Assembly (NCBI RefSeq): GCF_001629705.1
Contig: NZ_CP015378.1
Span: 4,154,001 to 4,218,000, forward strand
DNA: 64,000 bases
Source of the DNA: Fictibacillus phosphorivorans
GTDB lineage: Bacteria > Bacillota > Bacilli > Bacillales > Fictibacillaceae
Direction of reading: 5' to 3'
This document shows, in pieces, positions 28,368-39,091 of this stretch. Under the pieces are notes generated by a model, which worked only from the letters and a program-made list of their open reading frames with translations, was not told the origin of the DNA and did not search any database. Position 1 is the first letter of the stretch. Every line of letters starts with the position of its first letter. The translations under genes were made by a program, and so were the position numbers.

Positions 28368-29165
28368 TTATACTAAAGCGAGCTTTGTTGGCTGACTCGC
28401 ATCTGTATCGTGCAGAATCACTTGATCACCCGCTGAAATATCATACGTTTTTAACGTCTGCTCAACCGCTAAACGAGCAATATCCTTCATGTTGTTATCT
28501 TTACTCAAGTGAGCCAGGTAGATATGTTTTGTACCATCACCGATTACATCAGCGAGAGCATGTCCACAATCCTCGTTCGAAATATGACCATGATCACCTA
28601 AGATACGGCGTTTAATGTTCCACGGGTATCGTCCCATCATGAGCATGTTGATGTCATGGTTCGATTCGATCACGAGCGAGTGGCTGTCACGGATAATTCC
28701 TTTCATCCGATCGCTCACATAGCCCGTATCCGTCATGAGTGCAAGCTTTCGGCCATTATGATGAAACACGTAGAACATTGGTTCCGCAGCATCATGTGAC
28801 ACGCCAAAGGATTCAACTTCTAGATCGTTGAACGTTTTCACACTTTCCATCTCAAACTCAAACTTTTGCTCGGTCGCCACTTCACCAATCAAACCGTTCA
28901 TGGCATTCCACGTGTTTTTGTTCGCATAGATCGGCAGCTTAAATTTCCGAGCCAGCACACCGAGTCCTTTTATATGATCGCTATGTTCATGCGTGACGAG
29001 GATTCCGTCAATGTCCGCAACCTCACCACATGCTGCTTTTTCAAATAAAATCTGAATCTGTTTGGCACTTAAGCCAGCATCTACGAGCAAGCGTGTTTGT
29101 TCGGTCTCAACGTAAACGGCGTTGCCCGAACTGCCGCTTGCAAGAACGCTAAATTTCAAACTCAT
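28368..29165 (-). CDS. walJ: metallo-beta-lactamase-fold exonuclease WalJ
   Basis: The 265-residue protein has the MBL-fold metal motif THEHSDH at residues 58-64, later GVSHDA, and MTDTG. It matches YycJ/WalJ, a 5'-3' double-strand DNA exonuclease of the WalRK operon, linked to mismatch repair and coordination of replication with wall growth. Fifth gene of the operon, 16 bases after walI. Confidence 0.96.
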   Translation of the reverse strand: MSLKFSVLASGSSGNAVYVETEQTRLLVDAGLSAKQIQILFEKAACGEVADIDGILVTHEHSDHIKGLGVLARKFKLPIYANKNTWNAMNGLIGEVATEQKFEFEMESVKTFNDLEVESFGVSHDAAEPMFYVFHHNGRKLALMTDTGYVSDRMKGIIRDSHSLVIESNHDINMLMMGRYPWNIKRRILGDHGHISNEDCGHALADVIGDGTKHIYLAHLSKDNNMKDIARLAVEQTLKTYDISAGDQVILHDTDASQPTKLALV

Positions 29166-29181
29166 AACCGCATGTTCCTCT

Positions 29182-30018
29182 CTACTCTGCCTTTTCCGTC
29201 AAAACTTGAATGGAACTGTCAGTTGCATTAACTAAATACTGTCCGTCCTTGGTTTCTATGAACCACGTAGGTGTATAAACCTGAACTTCTCCTTCACCTA
29301 CAAGGCTATAGTGGCCAAGCTCTACTTTTTGTATATGATCCCCTTTTTGAAGGTTTGTCTCTAGTAATTTCTCAAGCGCTTTACTAGGTGAGATGATCTG
29401 CTGGAAAGCTCCCTGTCTCGTAATAAAGAGATAGGTCTGTGTAAAATTAGTAAGGTTCCCCTTGTCATCAAGCTTGAACATAATCATCCCGTTCGGCACA
29501 TCAAAATCTTTTCCCTCAGAAACAATGCCAAAATTAGTAGGATTATAGAAGACTTTCTTCTCTTGATAGACTTGCGTAAACCAGATCACATTGCTTTTTT
29601 TATCCCACTCATAAAAAGCGTACTCTTTCCCGCGGGTAATGTTCTCTTCTACAAATTGATTAAGCTCTGAGATTAGATCTTTCGTATCCTTTTTAGGCAG
29701 ATCCATCGGTTTACTAAGATCATAGTGAAGAGTGATGTCTGTGCTAGCCTTATCCAGTGATACGTTCTTTGCAGGAGATTTCTTCTCTTCTTCAGAGAAC
29801 TTGTAACGCTGTGCACTGATCAAAGTTTGCTTTTCTTTATATTTAGGCAGCTTTTCCGAAAGAGATATTTCATTGTTCGCTAACCGCTCTTCTAATGGCT
29901 GATCGGTCAGCCTCGAAATATTATTGATATCATTCTTTAGATAAAGCTGATACCCCAAGAATAGGTTTAAGACAAGAAAGGTAAGGATAAAAATGCTTTT
30001 TGTTCGTTGCCAATTCAA
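29182..30018 (-). CDS. walI: WalK regulatory membrane protein WalI
   Basis: The 278-residue protein has one N-terminal membrane helix (residues 8-27, [20 protein letters not shown]) and an extracytoplasmic domain with a C-terminal duplicated fold. It corresponds to YycI/WalI, which binds WalK with WalH and inhibits it. It follows walH directly (30019/30018). Confidence 0.93.
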   Translation of the reverse strand: MNWQRTKSIFILTFLVLNLFLGYQLYLKNDINNISRLTDQPLEERLANNEISLSEKLPKYKEKQTLISAQRYKFSEEEKKSPAKNVSLDKASTDITLHYDLSKPMDLPKKDTKDLISELNQFVEENITRGKEYAFYEWDKKSNVIWFTQVYQEKKVFYNPTNFGIVSEGKDFDVPNGMIMFKLDDKGNLTNFTQTYLFITRQGAFQQIISPSKALEKLLETNLQKGDHIQKVELGHYSLVGEGEVQVYTPTWFIETKDGQYLVNATDSSIQVLTEKAE

Positions 30019-31422
30019 TTAGAATCCTTCCTTTCCAGTCTGTGAAAATAATGGTTGCCATCCCTTAGCATCATAGTTGATAAACCATTGTGGCTCTAGT
30101 TTATAGACATGTGGTTCCTTTTGCTTTCTCATGGTGAGTCCAATACGAACATCTTGAACATAGTTCTCGTTGTACTCTTTTTCTTCAAGCTCTCTTTTTA
30201 CCTCTAATCCTGACTGAAGGGTGACCTTCTGTGAGAGATAAGACTTTTGATCAAGTTGTAACTGAACGAGGGAACGTTGATATTCTTTAAGCTCGTTTTC
30301 ATACCACACCAAGTTCATCTGCATCTCAGGATCCAACACAGGCAAATTCTCAGCAAAAAGCCAGAAGTTTGCTGAATATGTGGATAGATTAGAGAGAATA
30401 TATGGGTTACCCCATCCAGCATGCGTATTGATATAGTCTAAAGATTGATAGAGTGGCGAAATGTTTGGTGTTGTATTAGGATTTCGGTTCCCTGCAAAGT
30501 TTGTGAACGTGAAACGATTTTGCAATTCATTCACAACCATCGCCGCTGTTCCATCAGCATAAGTGATCTGATTTTTATCAGAAGCGGTTTTTACGGCTAA
30601 CGGGTCTTTGAACAATGCTTTTTTATACATTTCATACGTATCTTCACCTGTTGCTTTTGAAAAGTACGTGTAGCGAGTTAAAGAGAGAGAATCTTTAGGA
30701 AAGTAAAATCTTCTTAAGATCTCTGCTTGTCCCTCTTTCCCATCACCCTCAATATCATAATGAATATAAGGAATTAAGTTTCCTGTATCTACCCACTTAT
30801 CCATATCTCTTATTAGCGGATTTAGCTGATTATTCGTTGCCCTAATCTTTTGCATCTTTTTATATTGATAAGAGACAAGATACCCCTCAATACTATCCGT
30901 CATTTTATCTTGATATAAAAAGATTCGATCCACGTTTTGTGGTTTAGTGGCTTGGATCTCGGATTCAATGGAGAAGACTTCTTTGTAAATATCCTGACTC
31001 ATTCCTACTGGGAAAATAATCTCCACATACTTGTTATCTCTTAAAAACTTTTCATCGGGCTCAAAAGGCTGATTATTTTTAGAGCCTGTATCAAATGTGA
31101 ATTTCGTTTCATTCAAGCCGGTATGAAACTCTTTAATCAAATTGTTCGCTTCAAGTCCATATAACTCATCTCCACTATGGTAGATTACCTGTGTAGGATA
31201 AACGAGTTGTTTCACGCTAGCTTCAACATCTACTTCCTGCTTCTTAACGATACGAGCTCCCTCTAGCGATGGATAGCTCGGTTTGAATGTCCATAAGCTC
31301 CATGTAAGAACAAGACTCAATCCGATCAAGAAAGTGAGCGCGATCGACTTGATATGTTCATAATTCTTTTTGAAAAAAGTGATCACTTCTTTTGCATGTG
31401 TAATCCACTTTAACCAGTTCAT
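30019..31422 (-). CDS. walH: WalK regulatory membrane protein WalH
   Basis: The 467-residue protein has one N-terminal membrane helix (about residues 25-47) and a large external domain. By length and position after walK it is YycH/WalH, a negative regulator of the WalK kinase that acts within the membrane with WalI. Its start overlaps the end of walK by four bases, typical of translational coupling. Confidence 0.94.
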   Translation of the reverse strand: MNWLKWITHAKEVITFFKKNYEHIKSIALTFLIGLSLVLTWSLWTFKPSYPSLEGARIVKKQEVDVEASVKQLVYPTQVIYHSGDELYGLEANNLIKEFHTGLNETKFTFDTGSKNNQPFEPDEKFLRDNKYVEIIFPVGMSQDIYKEVFSIESEIQATKPQNVDRIFLYQDKMTDSIEGYLVSYQYKKMQKIRATNNQLNPLIRDMDKWVDTGNLIPYIHYDIEGDGKEGQAEILRRFYFPKDSLSLTRYTYFSKATGEDTYEMYKKALFKDPLAVKTASDKNQITYADGTAAMVVNELQNRFTFTNFAGNRNPNTTPNISPLYQSLDYINTHAGWGNPYILSNLSTYSANFWLFAENLPVLDPEMQMNLVWYENELKEYQRSLVQLQLDQKSYLSQKVTLQSGLEVKRELEEKEYNENYVQDVRIGLTMRKQKEPHVYKLEPQWFINYDAKGWQPLFSQTGKEGF

Positions 31423-33254
31423 TGTTGCAGCCCCTCCTTAACCTTTTTTAAAGGAAGAGTAAAGTGGATGGTCGTTCCTTGGCCCCATTCACTTTCTGCC
31501 CAGATGTCTCCGCCATGCGCAAGGACTATTTCTTTTGCGATCGCAAGACCTAGGCCTGTGCCTCCGATATCTCGAGAACGAGCACGGTCTACCCTAAAGA
31601 ATCGATCAAAGATCTTAGAAACGTTATTCTTCGGAATCCCAACACCTTGATCGGAAATACTTACCTTCACCTTACGTCCGATTACGGCCGCGTTAAAGGT
31701 GATTGTTCCACCTTCAGGAGAATATTTCATCGCGTTCGAGATGATATTATCAAGCACTTGTGTCATCTTATCCGTATCCAACTGAACGTTGATCTTATGC
31801 TTGGGCAGGGATCTGGAAAGTTCTATGTTTTCCTTTTCAAGCATCTCAAAACGATCGATGATGCCGTTCAAGAACTCCACTAGATCAATCTCAAAAAAGT
31901 TAAATCGATAATCTTTGCTGTCCATCTTTGATAATTGAAGGAGATCGGTTACGAGCCTGATCATACGTTCTGTCTCATTCTGAGTAACCTCTAAGAAACG
32001 TGGAGCGATGTTCTCGTCTTGCCACGCCCCTTCAGCTAACGCCTCAAGATAACTTCTCATTGTTGTCAGCGGTGTTCTTAGTTCGTGTGAAACATTGAAT
32101 ACAAACTCACGTCGCTCGTTATCGATCTGTTCTTGCTCTGTTACATCATGAAGAACACAAATAAGACCATTGATTGGCCCGTCATCTTTTTGTATCGTGG
32201 AGAAGTTTGCCCGCACCACATAGTGCATATCATCCGTACTAAAATCGAGCAACATGGATTCATATTCGTTATAGAGCTCTTCCCATGTGTATTCCGTATT
32301 CAAACGCAATAGCTCCATCAGAGGCGTTCCTAACGCGTTCTGTCTAGAGATGTTCAGCATCTCTTCCGAACGGTCATTCATTAGAATAATCGCTCCGTCA
32401 CGATCTGTGGCGATCACACCATCTGTCATATACGTAAGAACGGAACGCAGCTTTCTACGCTCACTCTCTGTAATAGCCGTTGCTTCTTGCAGCTTTGTTG
32501 TTAAGTTGTTAAAGGTCATAGCAAGCTGACCGATCTCATCATCTCCATACAGCTGAACCTTACGAGAAAAATCTCCTCTTGCCATTACAAGAGCTTGCTT
32601 TCTCATATCTGCCATAGGACGCGTGATCGTACGCGCCAAAAATACCCCTAGCAGTCCGGTAATGATAAGAGCGATAACGGTTCCCGTCACTAGAATGCTA
32701 TTGATACGTGCAATCTGCTTAAAGATGCCTTCGATGGATGCAACTAAATAGATGGCACCTATGTTCTCACTCGTAGCATCAATCTTGATCGGTTTAGCGA
32801 GCACCATCACCCGCTCTCCTTCATGAAGCATGATCTCATCATCGACCGTTCCCTCAAGAGCCAGCTTGATCTTCGGGTTGAAGCTGATCTGCCCCACCAA
32901 CTGCCTTTTATTACTCGCAAGTACCATGCCATCTTCGTCAAGGACTTGAATTTCTTTCTCTTCGAACTCCTCATCAATTAACGCTTGAATATCTTCTTCA
33001 AGCGTTAGAGGAGGTTCACTCGTTTCATCTTTTTTGACCTTGTATCGATCTTTATCCTTCAACTTTTGCTCAATGTTGAACTCTAATAAGTTCACTCTAT
33101 CGTAGAGTGATTTAGAGAAGCTCTGCCGAAGATCAGATTCTAAGTTGTTGATAAAATAAACACTGATCACTTGCATGGCTATTAAGATGAGCAAAACATA
33201 AATCAATACAAACTTAACGTGTATTGATTTAAAAAAATTGACTTTATCCATCAT
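31419..33254 (-). CDS. walK: sensor histidine kinase WalK
   Basis: The 611-residue kinase has two membrane helices (about 14-36 and 185-207) around an external sensing domain, a HAMP segment (about 208-260), a PAS domain (about 265-375), the HisKA phosphoacceptor FVFNVSHELRTPL with His390, and an ATPase domain (DNIISNAMKYSPEGG). It senses wall state and phosphorylates WalR. Two adjacent ATG codons are possible starts, with GGAGTAG just upstream. Confidence 0.97.
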   Translation of the reverse strand: MMDKVNFFKSIHVKFVLIYVLLILIAMQVISVYFINNLESDLRQSFSKSLYDRVNLLEFNIEQKLKDKDRYKVKKDETSEPPLTLEEDIQALIDEEFEEKEIQVLDEDGMVLASNKRQLVGQISFNPKIKLALEGTVDDEIMLHEGERVMVLAKPIKIDATSENIGAIYLVASIEGIFKQIARINSILVTGTVIALIITGLLGVFLARTITRPMADMRKQALVMARGDFSRKVQLYGDDEIGQLAMTFNNLTTKLQEATAITESERRKLRSVLTYMTDGVIATDRDGAIILMNDRSEEMLNISRQNALGTPLMELLRLNTEYTWEELYNEYESMLLDFSTDDMHYVVRANFSTIQKDDGPINGLICVLHDVTEQEQIDNERREFVFNVSHELRTPLTTMRSYLEALAEGAWQDENIAPRFLEVTQNETERMIRLVTDLLQLSKMDSKDYRFNFFEIDLVEFLNGIIDRFEMLEKENIELSRSLPKHKINVQLDTDKMTQVLDNIISNAMKYSPEGGTITFNAAVIGRKVKVSISDQGVGIPKNNVSKIFDRFFRVDRARSRDIGGTGLGLAIAKEIVLAHGGDIWAESEWGQGTTIHFTLPLKKVKEGLQQ

Positions 33255-33256
33255 GA

Positions 33257-33961
33257 CTACTCCTGATCAGGATTTCTTAAGTAATACCCCACTCCACGTC
33301 TTGTGATGATCCATAATGGGTGACTTGGATTGTCTTCTACTTTTTCACGAAGACGACGTACAGTAACATCGACTGTTCTTACATCACCAAAATAATCATA
33401 TCCCCATACCGTTTGAAGCAAGTGTTCACGCGTCATCACTTGTCCGATATGTTTTGCTAAATAATGCAGCAACTCAAATTCACGATGTGTTAACTCAATC
33501 GTCTCCCCACGTTTGGTCACGATATAAGCATCCGGATGAATCGTAAGAGAACCGATCGTGATCTCATTGTTCTCATCGACTTCACGCTCAGATTCCTGTT
33601 GATGACGGCGCAAGTTAGCCTTCACACGTGCGATTAGTTCACGAGTGCTGAACGGCTTCGTCACATAATCGTCCGCACCAAGCTCTAAGCCTAATACTTT
33701 ATCAATTTCAGAGTCTTTCGCTGTAAGCATGATGATAGGCATATCGTACTTTTTGCGAATCTCACGACAAACTTCCATACCGTCTTTTAGAGGAAGCATG
33801 ATGTCTAGTAAAATCATATCCGGCTTCTCTTTTTCTACTTTTTCTAACGCGTTGATGCCATCATACGCGCAGCTTACAGTAAAGCCTTCTTTTTCAAGAT
33901 TAAACTGCAGAATATCTGCAATGGGTTTTTCATCATCCACAACGAGAATTTTCTTATCCAT
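33257..33961 (-). CDS. walR: response regulator WalR
   Basis: The 234-residue protein has a receiver domain ([12 protein letters not shown] at 7-18, phosphoacceptor Asp53 in [17 protein letters not shown]) and an OmpR-type winged helix (about 130-230; [20 protein letters not shown]). WalR is the essential regulator of peptidoglycan hydrolase genes in Firmicutes. It starts the wal operon behind GAAGGAGC. A matching WalR binding site lies upstream of the next gene at 35912. Confidence 0.98.
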   Translation of the reverse strand: MDKKILVVDDEKPIADILQFNLEKEGFTVSCAYDGINALEKVEKEKPDMILLDIMLPLKDGMEVCREIRKKYDMPIIMLTAKDSEIDKVLGLELGADDYVTKPFSTRELIARVKANLRRHQQESEREVDENNEITIGSLTIHPDAYIVTKRGETIELTHREFELLHYLAKHIGQVMTREHLLQTVWGYDYFGDVRTVDVTVRRLREKVEDNPSHPLWIITRRGVGYYLRNPDQE

Positions 33962-34118
33962 GGGAACGCTCCTTCTTCGGAAACTCTATTTTATATATAG
34001 CAGAATATTTTGTAGTATCGATTATATGGTATCTCTACTATTTTATCACAGTTGAAACTTTCTCCATACTACTAGCAAAACCTTCTAATTTTAGACAAAG
34101 AAAAGTTGGTTTCAGCAT

Positions 34119-34160
34119 GAAAAACCTCCCAGGAATTAATTATTCCTAAGAGGTTTATTT
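34119..34160 (-). terminator. terminator upstream of walR, for the M23 peptidase gene
   Basis: AAACCTCTTAGGAAT / ATTCCTGGGAGGTTT in the minus direction with a run of T. It lies beyond dispersed repeat 3, so that repeat would be part of the 3' end of the M23 peptidase transcript. Confidence 0.75.
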
Positions 34161-34177
34161 ATTATCATCATTGAAGG

Positions 34178-34304
34178 CTTGATTGTAGTGTAAGATGCGA
34201 GACTCCTGCGGGACAAGCGGTCAGGTGAGACCCTTAATGGTGCGAAGCGGCAAGGGGCTCACCGCCTGCCCCGCGGAAAGCGAGCATCTGAAACGAAAAT
34301 CAAC
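34178..34304 (+). repeat. 128-bp palindromic dispersed repeat, copy 3
   Basis: Subtype A, almost identical to copy 2. Central stem CCCTT/AAGGG, outer ends TTGATT/AATCAA, inner AGATGC/GCATCT. It lies between the M23 peptidase stop codon and its terminator. Confidence 0.92.
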
Positions 34305-34318
34305 CTACTTTCATAACT

Positions 34319-35779
34319 TTAATTTTTACTTATATAATCAGCTGGATCTTTAAGAACACCATTCTCATACACTTCAAAATGCAAATGAACACCAGTCGAT
34401 TGACCCGTTGAACCCATCACACCGATCTTAGACCCCTTCTGCACCACAGCACCTGCTGAAACAGAAATAGAATCAAGATGCGCATAAATGGTTCTCATGC
34501 CGTTATTGTGATCGATGATGATCTTGTTTCCATAATCACCATCCCATCCTGCAGAAACAACTCTACCGTTATCAGCTGCTAGGATCGATCGTTCTGAAGG
34601 TCGAGCAATATCCATCCCTTTATGCTGTTTACCCCAACGCGTGCCTTTATGGCTGGAAATGTATCCACCTACAGCAGGCCATGAAAGAGTGCCCGTTCCT
34701 TTAGAAGGAATCACTTTCGTACCAATCTTTTGAATTTCTGTAACCGGTGCCTTCACTTGCTTCTTCTCTAAAATCTCTTTTTGAAGCACTTGGTTATCAG
34801 CTTTTCTCGTTGTATACGTAATGTCTTCTATGCCAACTTGTCCTTTTTGAACCGTTTTGACCTGTCCTTTTTCCAACGTACTGTCTTCTTGTTTCTCAAC
34901 CTGGAAAGGAAGTTCGTTTTGAACACGTGTTGCTTCATACACAAGGACTTCGGTAAAAGGCTTTTTCTCTGTAACCGTTACTGCTTGTCCTGTACGAACA
35001 ATGGGTACTAACATAAGCCTTGGGTTTAACGTGAAGAACTGGTCCATCGTTAAGTGATATTTTTCTAGAATAGACTGAACCGTTTCTCCTTTTTGAACCA
35101 TATGCTCTTTTTTGTGCAGACTGCCTTCTTTTAAAGAAGCAATGGCATCATCTACCGTAACGAGCTCACTAATAGATGTTTGGGCTTTTTGAATAAGAAC
35201 TGGCTCTGAAAAGTCGATATCTACCACTTTACGTTCTCCCGGCTTTAAGTCCGGTACTTCAAGCTTTTCGTTCTCAGCTTTCTTTTTTTCAATGTCATCG
35301 AGCTCGGCCTTTGAAAGATGTTCTAGCTTTAACTTCAGCAACGTATCCTTCGCTTCTTTTTTGCTAGAAACATAAGCAACAGTTTGTCCGCCAACGACTA
35401 AGCGATAAGCTTCAACTTCAACCGTTAGCTGCTCCTTCAAGTTCTCTCTTACTTCCTCATTATCAAACTCTGGTCTGAACATCTTTTCAGGCTTAAGCTC
35501 GATAGATTCTCTCACCGCAAAAGCAAAGTTGCTCTTTTTCCCTTTTGCTTGTTGGAGAATTTGGTCTACTGTCTCATCGACAACACTTTCATCACGAACC
35601 GTTCCAACCTTCTTTCCGTCTACATAAACGTGATACACCGTTTTAATCAACTGGTTATCATCGCTACTAGCGGATGTATTCAATGGATTCAGCGTGAATG
35701 CTGACACTATTAAAATCACTGCAACAAACGGCAGTGCGATATATTTAATAAATCTTTCAGTGGTTTTTCGACTGTTCAC
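34319..35779 (-). CDS. secreted M23 endopeptidase with LysM and G5 domains
   Basis: The 486-residue protein has an N-terminal membrane helix/signal (about 11-32), a long charged stalk, a LysM wall-binding module (about 225-270, HMVQKGETVQSILEKY), a G5 domain (about 275-355) and a C-terminal M23 (lysostaphin-like) zinc peptidase. The zinc ligands are His387 and Asp390 (HKGMDIA) and HLH at 465-467. It cleaves peptide cross-links in peptidoglycan. GTG start behind AGGGGGAAA. A perfect WalR box is found upstream of its promoter, and walR is the next operon, so it is a probable direct WalR target. Confidence 0.93.
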   Translation of the reverse strand: MNSRKTTERFIKYIALPFVAVILIVSAFTLNPLNTSASSDDNQLIKTVYHVYVDGKKVGTVRDESVVDETVDQILQQAKGKKSNFAFAVRESIELKPEKMFRPEFDNEEVRENLKEQLTVEVEAYRLVVGGQTVAYVSSKKEAKDTLLKLKLEHLSKAELDDIEKKKAENEKLEVPDLKPGERKVVDIDFSEPVLIQKAQTSISELVTVDDAIASLKEGSLHKKEHMVQKGETVQSILEKYHLTMDQFFTLNPRLMLVPIVRTGQAVTVTEKKPFTEVLVYEATRVQNELPFQVEKQEDSTLEKGQVKTVQKGQVGIEDITYTTRKADNQVLQKEILEKKQVKAPVTEIQKIGTKVIPSKGTGTLSWPAVGGYISSHKGTRWGKQHKGMDIARPSERSILAADNGRVVSAGWDGDYGNKIIIDHNNGMRTIYAHLDSISVSAGAVVQKGSKIGVMGSTGQSTGVHLHFEVYENGVLKDPADYISKN

Positions 35780-35867
35780 TTTTTCTATTTCCCCCTAAAG
35801 ATTCTCTCTATGATCTCTAAAATATGCCTAAAGACCTACTACTTTTTATGCCTTTAGCACCTCTAGT

Positions 35868-35897
35868 ATCCTATCACAAGGAATTTCGCTTTGTCAG
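35868..35897 (-). promoter_or_regulatory. putative promoter of the M23 peptidase gene
   Basis: Minus-strand -35 CTGACA (35892-35897) and -10 TAGGAT (35868-35873), 18 bases apart. Confidence 0.55.
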
Positions 35898-35911
35898 AAT
35901 TTCAGGGATTT

Positions 35912-35928
35912 TGTAATGCAACTGTAAA
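35912..35928 (+). promoter_or_regulatory. WalR box (TGTAAT-N5-TGTAAA)
   Basis: A perfect match to the WalR consensus TGTWAH-N5-TGTWAH, 14 bases upstream of the proposed -35 of the M23 peptidase gene. The repeat is on the plus strand, i.e. inverted relative to that gene. Confidence 0.75.
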
Positions 35929-35938
35929 TAAACGACAT

Positions 35939-35972
35939 AAAAAAGAGCATAAATTCACCGATTTATACCCTT
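35939..35972 (-). terminator. terminator after plsY
   Basis: GGGTATAAAT / ATTTATGCTC with a 6-base loop and six T in the minus direction, directly after the plsY stop. Confidence 0.75.
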
Positions 35973-35981
35973 TTTTAACAC

Positions 35982-36557
35982 CTATTCCGTTATTTTGATG
36001 CGTTCTTTTATATCTTCTTTTTGAACATACACAACAAGGAAGCTGATCGGAATCAGAAGCAGCGTCTCTAGCCATTGCTTTTCAAACAGCCAGTAGAAGA
36101 AAGGTGTTAGGGCAAAAGCAAAAAGTCCCGCTACGGTTAAACTTCTTTTAATTCCATAAAAGAGTAAAAACGCCGCTGCTACAAGTACGGCCGATATAGG
36201 ATGAAATACAATCATCCCCCCGATAAAGGAAGCTACGCCCTTCCCGCCATGAAAACGAAGAAAAATCGGATAGAGATGTCCTATAATCACGGCTAAAAAA
36301 CCAAGTAGCTGTATATATGGTGGAAATTGAAATTGTATCCCTGCCCAAACGACTGCCGCCGCTTTCAGAATGTCGCCAGCTAACGTGAGTACGAATCCTG
36401 ATGGCCCTAAAACTCTGCCAGCATTACGCGCTCCAATATTTCCGCTGCCCAACAAACGTAAATCAACGCCTTTTATAAGCTTTGCTACAAGAAACCCTGT
36501 CATGATGCAGCCAACAAGGTAACTCGCGATCAAATACAGCGCCCATTCAAATTCCAT
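35982..36557 (-). CDS. plsY: glycerol-3-phosphate acyltransferase PlsY
   Basis: The 191-residue membrane protein has about five helices and the PlsY motifs LGSGNIGARNAGRVLGPSG (motif I), RFHGGKGVASFIGG (motif II) and VYVQKEDIKERI near the end. It transfers an acyl group from acyl-phosphate to glycerol 3-phosphate, the first step of phospholipid synthesis. I choose the ATG at 36557 because an extended ribosome site AAGGTAGTGATC, nearly the full 16S complement, lies just before it. A longer frame starts at 36581. B. subtilis has its plsY elsewhere, so this copy may be a second paralogue. Confidence 0.88.
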   Translation of the reverse strand: MEFEWALYLIASYLVGCIMTGFLVAKLIKGVDLRLLGSGNIGARNAGRVLGPSGFVLTLAGDILKAAAVVWAGIQFQFPPYIQLLGFLAVIIGHLYPIFLRFHGGKGVASFIGGMIVFHPISAVLVAAAFLLFYGIKRSLTVAGLFAFALTPFFYWLFEKQWLETLLLIPISFLVVYVQKEDIKERIKITE

Positions 36558-36796
36558 CTGTATGATCACTACCTTCCTCATCCCAATTGATACACTATAT
36601 TCGAACGATTGAGTACTTATCCCTCTTTATCAGCATTAAAAGTCTATAGTTGGAGTGAAAATGTTATGAATTTTAGTGTGAAGAAACTGAATGGTTCTGT
36701 GCATCCATCTCTGCCCGCTTATTTGGAGGTCTATCGGTGTTGTTTTTGTGGGGAAAGGGGCTAGCACATATACCTAGGAGGGTACTCGAAATAAAA

Positions 36797-36864
36797 ATTA
36801 AGCCTAATCTGGATGGAATTAAGTTAAAACGAAAAAAATTAAGTCAAAATCGATCGCAATTAAG
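36797..36864 (+). repeat. 21-bp phased array of ATTAAG units
   Basis: ATTAAG (followed by YYWAA) occurs at 36797, 36818, 36838 and 36859, spaced 21, 20 and 21 bases, i.e. two helical turns. It lies in a gene-free gap (36558-37016) between plsY and the tRNA cluster. The rest of that gap shows no gene. Confidence 0.75.
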
Positions 36865-37016
36865 TCTAAGAAACAAAATAAAGGCCATTCGATCATTCTC
36901 GACATTCCCGACGCCGCTCCATACCCCTCACCCAAGTCTGCCCACACAAACACAAATAAAAAAAGCATGCTCCCTTTTCAAGGAACATGCAACATGTTTT
37001 AGGATTTTAAGTAAAA

Positions 37017-37092
37017 TGGTGGCTCGAGACGGAATCGAACCGCCGACACGAGGATTTTCAGTCCTCTGCTCTACCATCTGAGCTATCGAGCC
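37017..37092 (-). tRNA. tRNA-Phe (GAA)
   Basis: Full cloverleaf of 76 bases with encoded CCA; acceptor GGCTCGA/TCGAGCC, anticodon loop CTGAAAA gives GAA. Last of a four-tRNA operon. Confidence 0.97.
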
Positions 37093-37099
37093 ATAAAAG

Positions 37100-37175
37100 T
37101 GGCGGACCCGACCGGGGTCGAACCGGCGATCTCCTGCGTGACAGGCAGGCATGTTAACCACTACACCACGAGTCC
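37100..37175 (-). tRNA. tRNA-Asp (GTC)
   Basis: 76-base cloverleaf with encoded CCA; acceptor GGACTCG/CGGGTCC, anticodon loop CTGTCAC gives GTC. Confidence 0.97.
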
Positions 37176-37211
37176 ACTTTAATGATTTTACCTATTTACT
37201 TAAAAAAAAAA

Positions 37212-37286
37212 TGGTGACCCGTACGGGATTCGAACCCGTGTTACCGCCGTGAAAGGGCGGTGTCTTAACCGCTTGACCAACGGGCC
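37212..37286 (-). tRNA. tRNA-Glu (TTC)
   Basis: 75-base cloverleaf with encoded CCA; acceptor GGCCCGT/ACGGGTC, anticodon loop CTTTCAC gives TTC. Confidence 0.97.
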
Positions 37287-37302
37287 ACTTTTTTTAAAAA
37301 AG

Positions 37303-37378
37303 TGGTGAGCCATGAAGGACTCGAACCTTCGACCCTCTGATTAAAAGTCAGATGCTCTACCAACTGAGCTAATGGCTC
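37303..37378 (-). tRNA. tRNA-Lys (TTT)
   Basis: 76-base cloverleaf with encoded CCA; acceptor GAGCCAT/ATGGCTC, anticodon loop CTTTTAA gives TTT. First gene of the tRNA operon. Confidence 0.97.
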
Positions 37379-37421
37379 GTGCTTTGTTTTAAACGTTTGT
37401 CGTTTTTTCACGACAAGTGTT

Positions 37422-37450
37422 ACTTTATCACGATATCGAAGCTTTGGCAA
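37422..37450 (-). promoter_or_regulatory. putative promoter of the tRNA operon
   Basis: Minus-strand TTGCCA (37445-37450) and TAAAGT (37422-37427) with 17 bases between, about 45 bases before tRNA-Lys. Confidence 0.55.
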
Positions 37451-37552
37451 TATGTTTTCTATATATTTTTCAAAAAAACTTTCAAATACTTAAAAATACT
37501 CGCTAAAGCATGGAGATCGCATGAATAAAGATACGATTTCACACCAAAAATA

Positions 37553-37577
37553 TAGCCCCTTGTTTCAACAAGGGGCC
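37553..37577 (-). terminator. terminator after purA
   Basis: In the minus direction CCCCTTGTT / AACAAGGGG with a GAAA-type loop (stem slightly shared), followed by CTATATTTTT, right after the purA stop. Confidence 0.8.
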
Positions 37578-37586
37578 ACTAGTTAT

Positions 37587-38891
<1,305 letters not shown>

Positions 38892-38935
38892 TTAACGATT
38901 GACGAATTTATCATCTAATCTTGAAAACCATGCTT

Positions 38936-38964
38936 AGTTTAGCAATATATCTGATAGAAGTCAA
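38936..38964 (-). promoter_or_regulatory. purA promoter
   Basis: Minus-strand TTGACT (38959-38964) and TAAACT (38936-38941) separated by 17 bases, about 63 bases before the ATG. Confidence 0.75.
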
Positions 38965-38968
38965 TTAA

Positions 38969-39012
38969 AAACACGAACATTAAAAGAAAAAACAATATTT
39001 TCGTTCGTAATA
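38969..39012 (-). promoter_or_regulatory. putative PurR operator (two PurBoxes)
   Basis: A CGAA-centred box (ACACGAACATT, CGAA at 38974-38977) and an inverted TTCG-centred box (TTCG at 39004-39007) are centred 30 bases apart just upstream of the purA -35. PurR of B. subtilis binds inverted PurBoxes with CGAA cores separated by 16-17 bases, which matches. Confidence 0.5.
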
Positions 39013-39091
39013 ATTTTACACTTCTATAGCCAGAAGATCGAAAACCTTATCGTATCCTGTAGTATTCACCTTTTTTAGGAGGTACGATTCT

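Noticed and set aside
36737..37081. 114-codon frame across the ATTAAG array and into tRNA-Phe
   Set aside because: It runs into the antisense of a tRNA gene and has low-complexity Lys-rich content; the array explains it.
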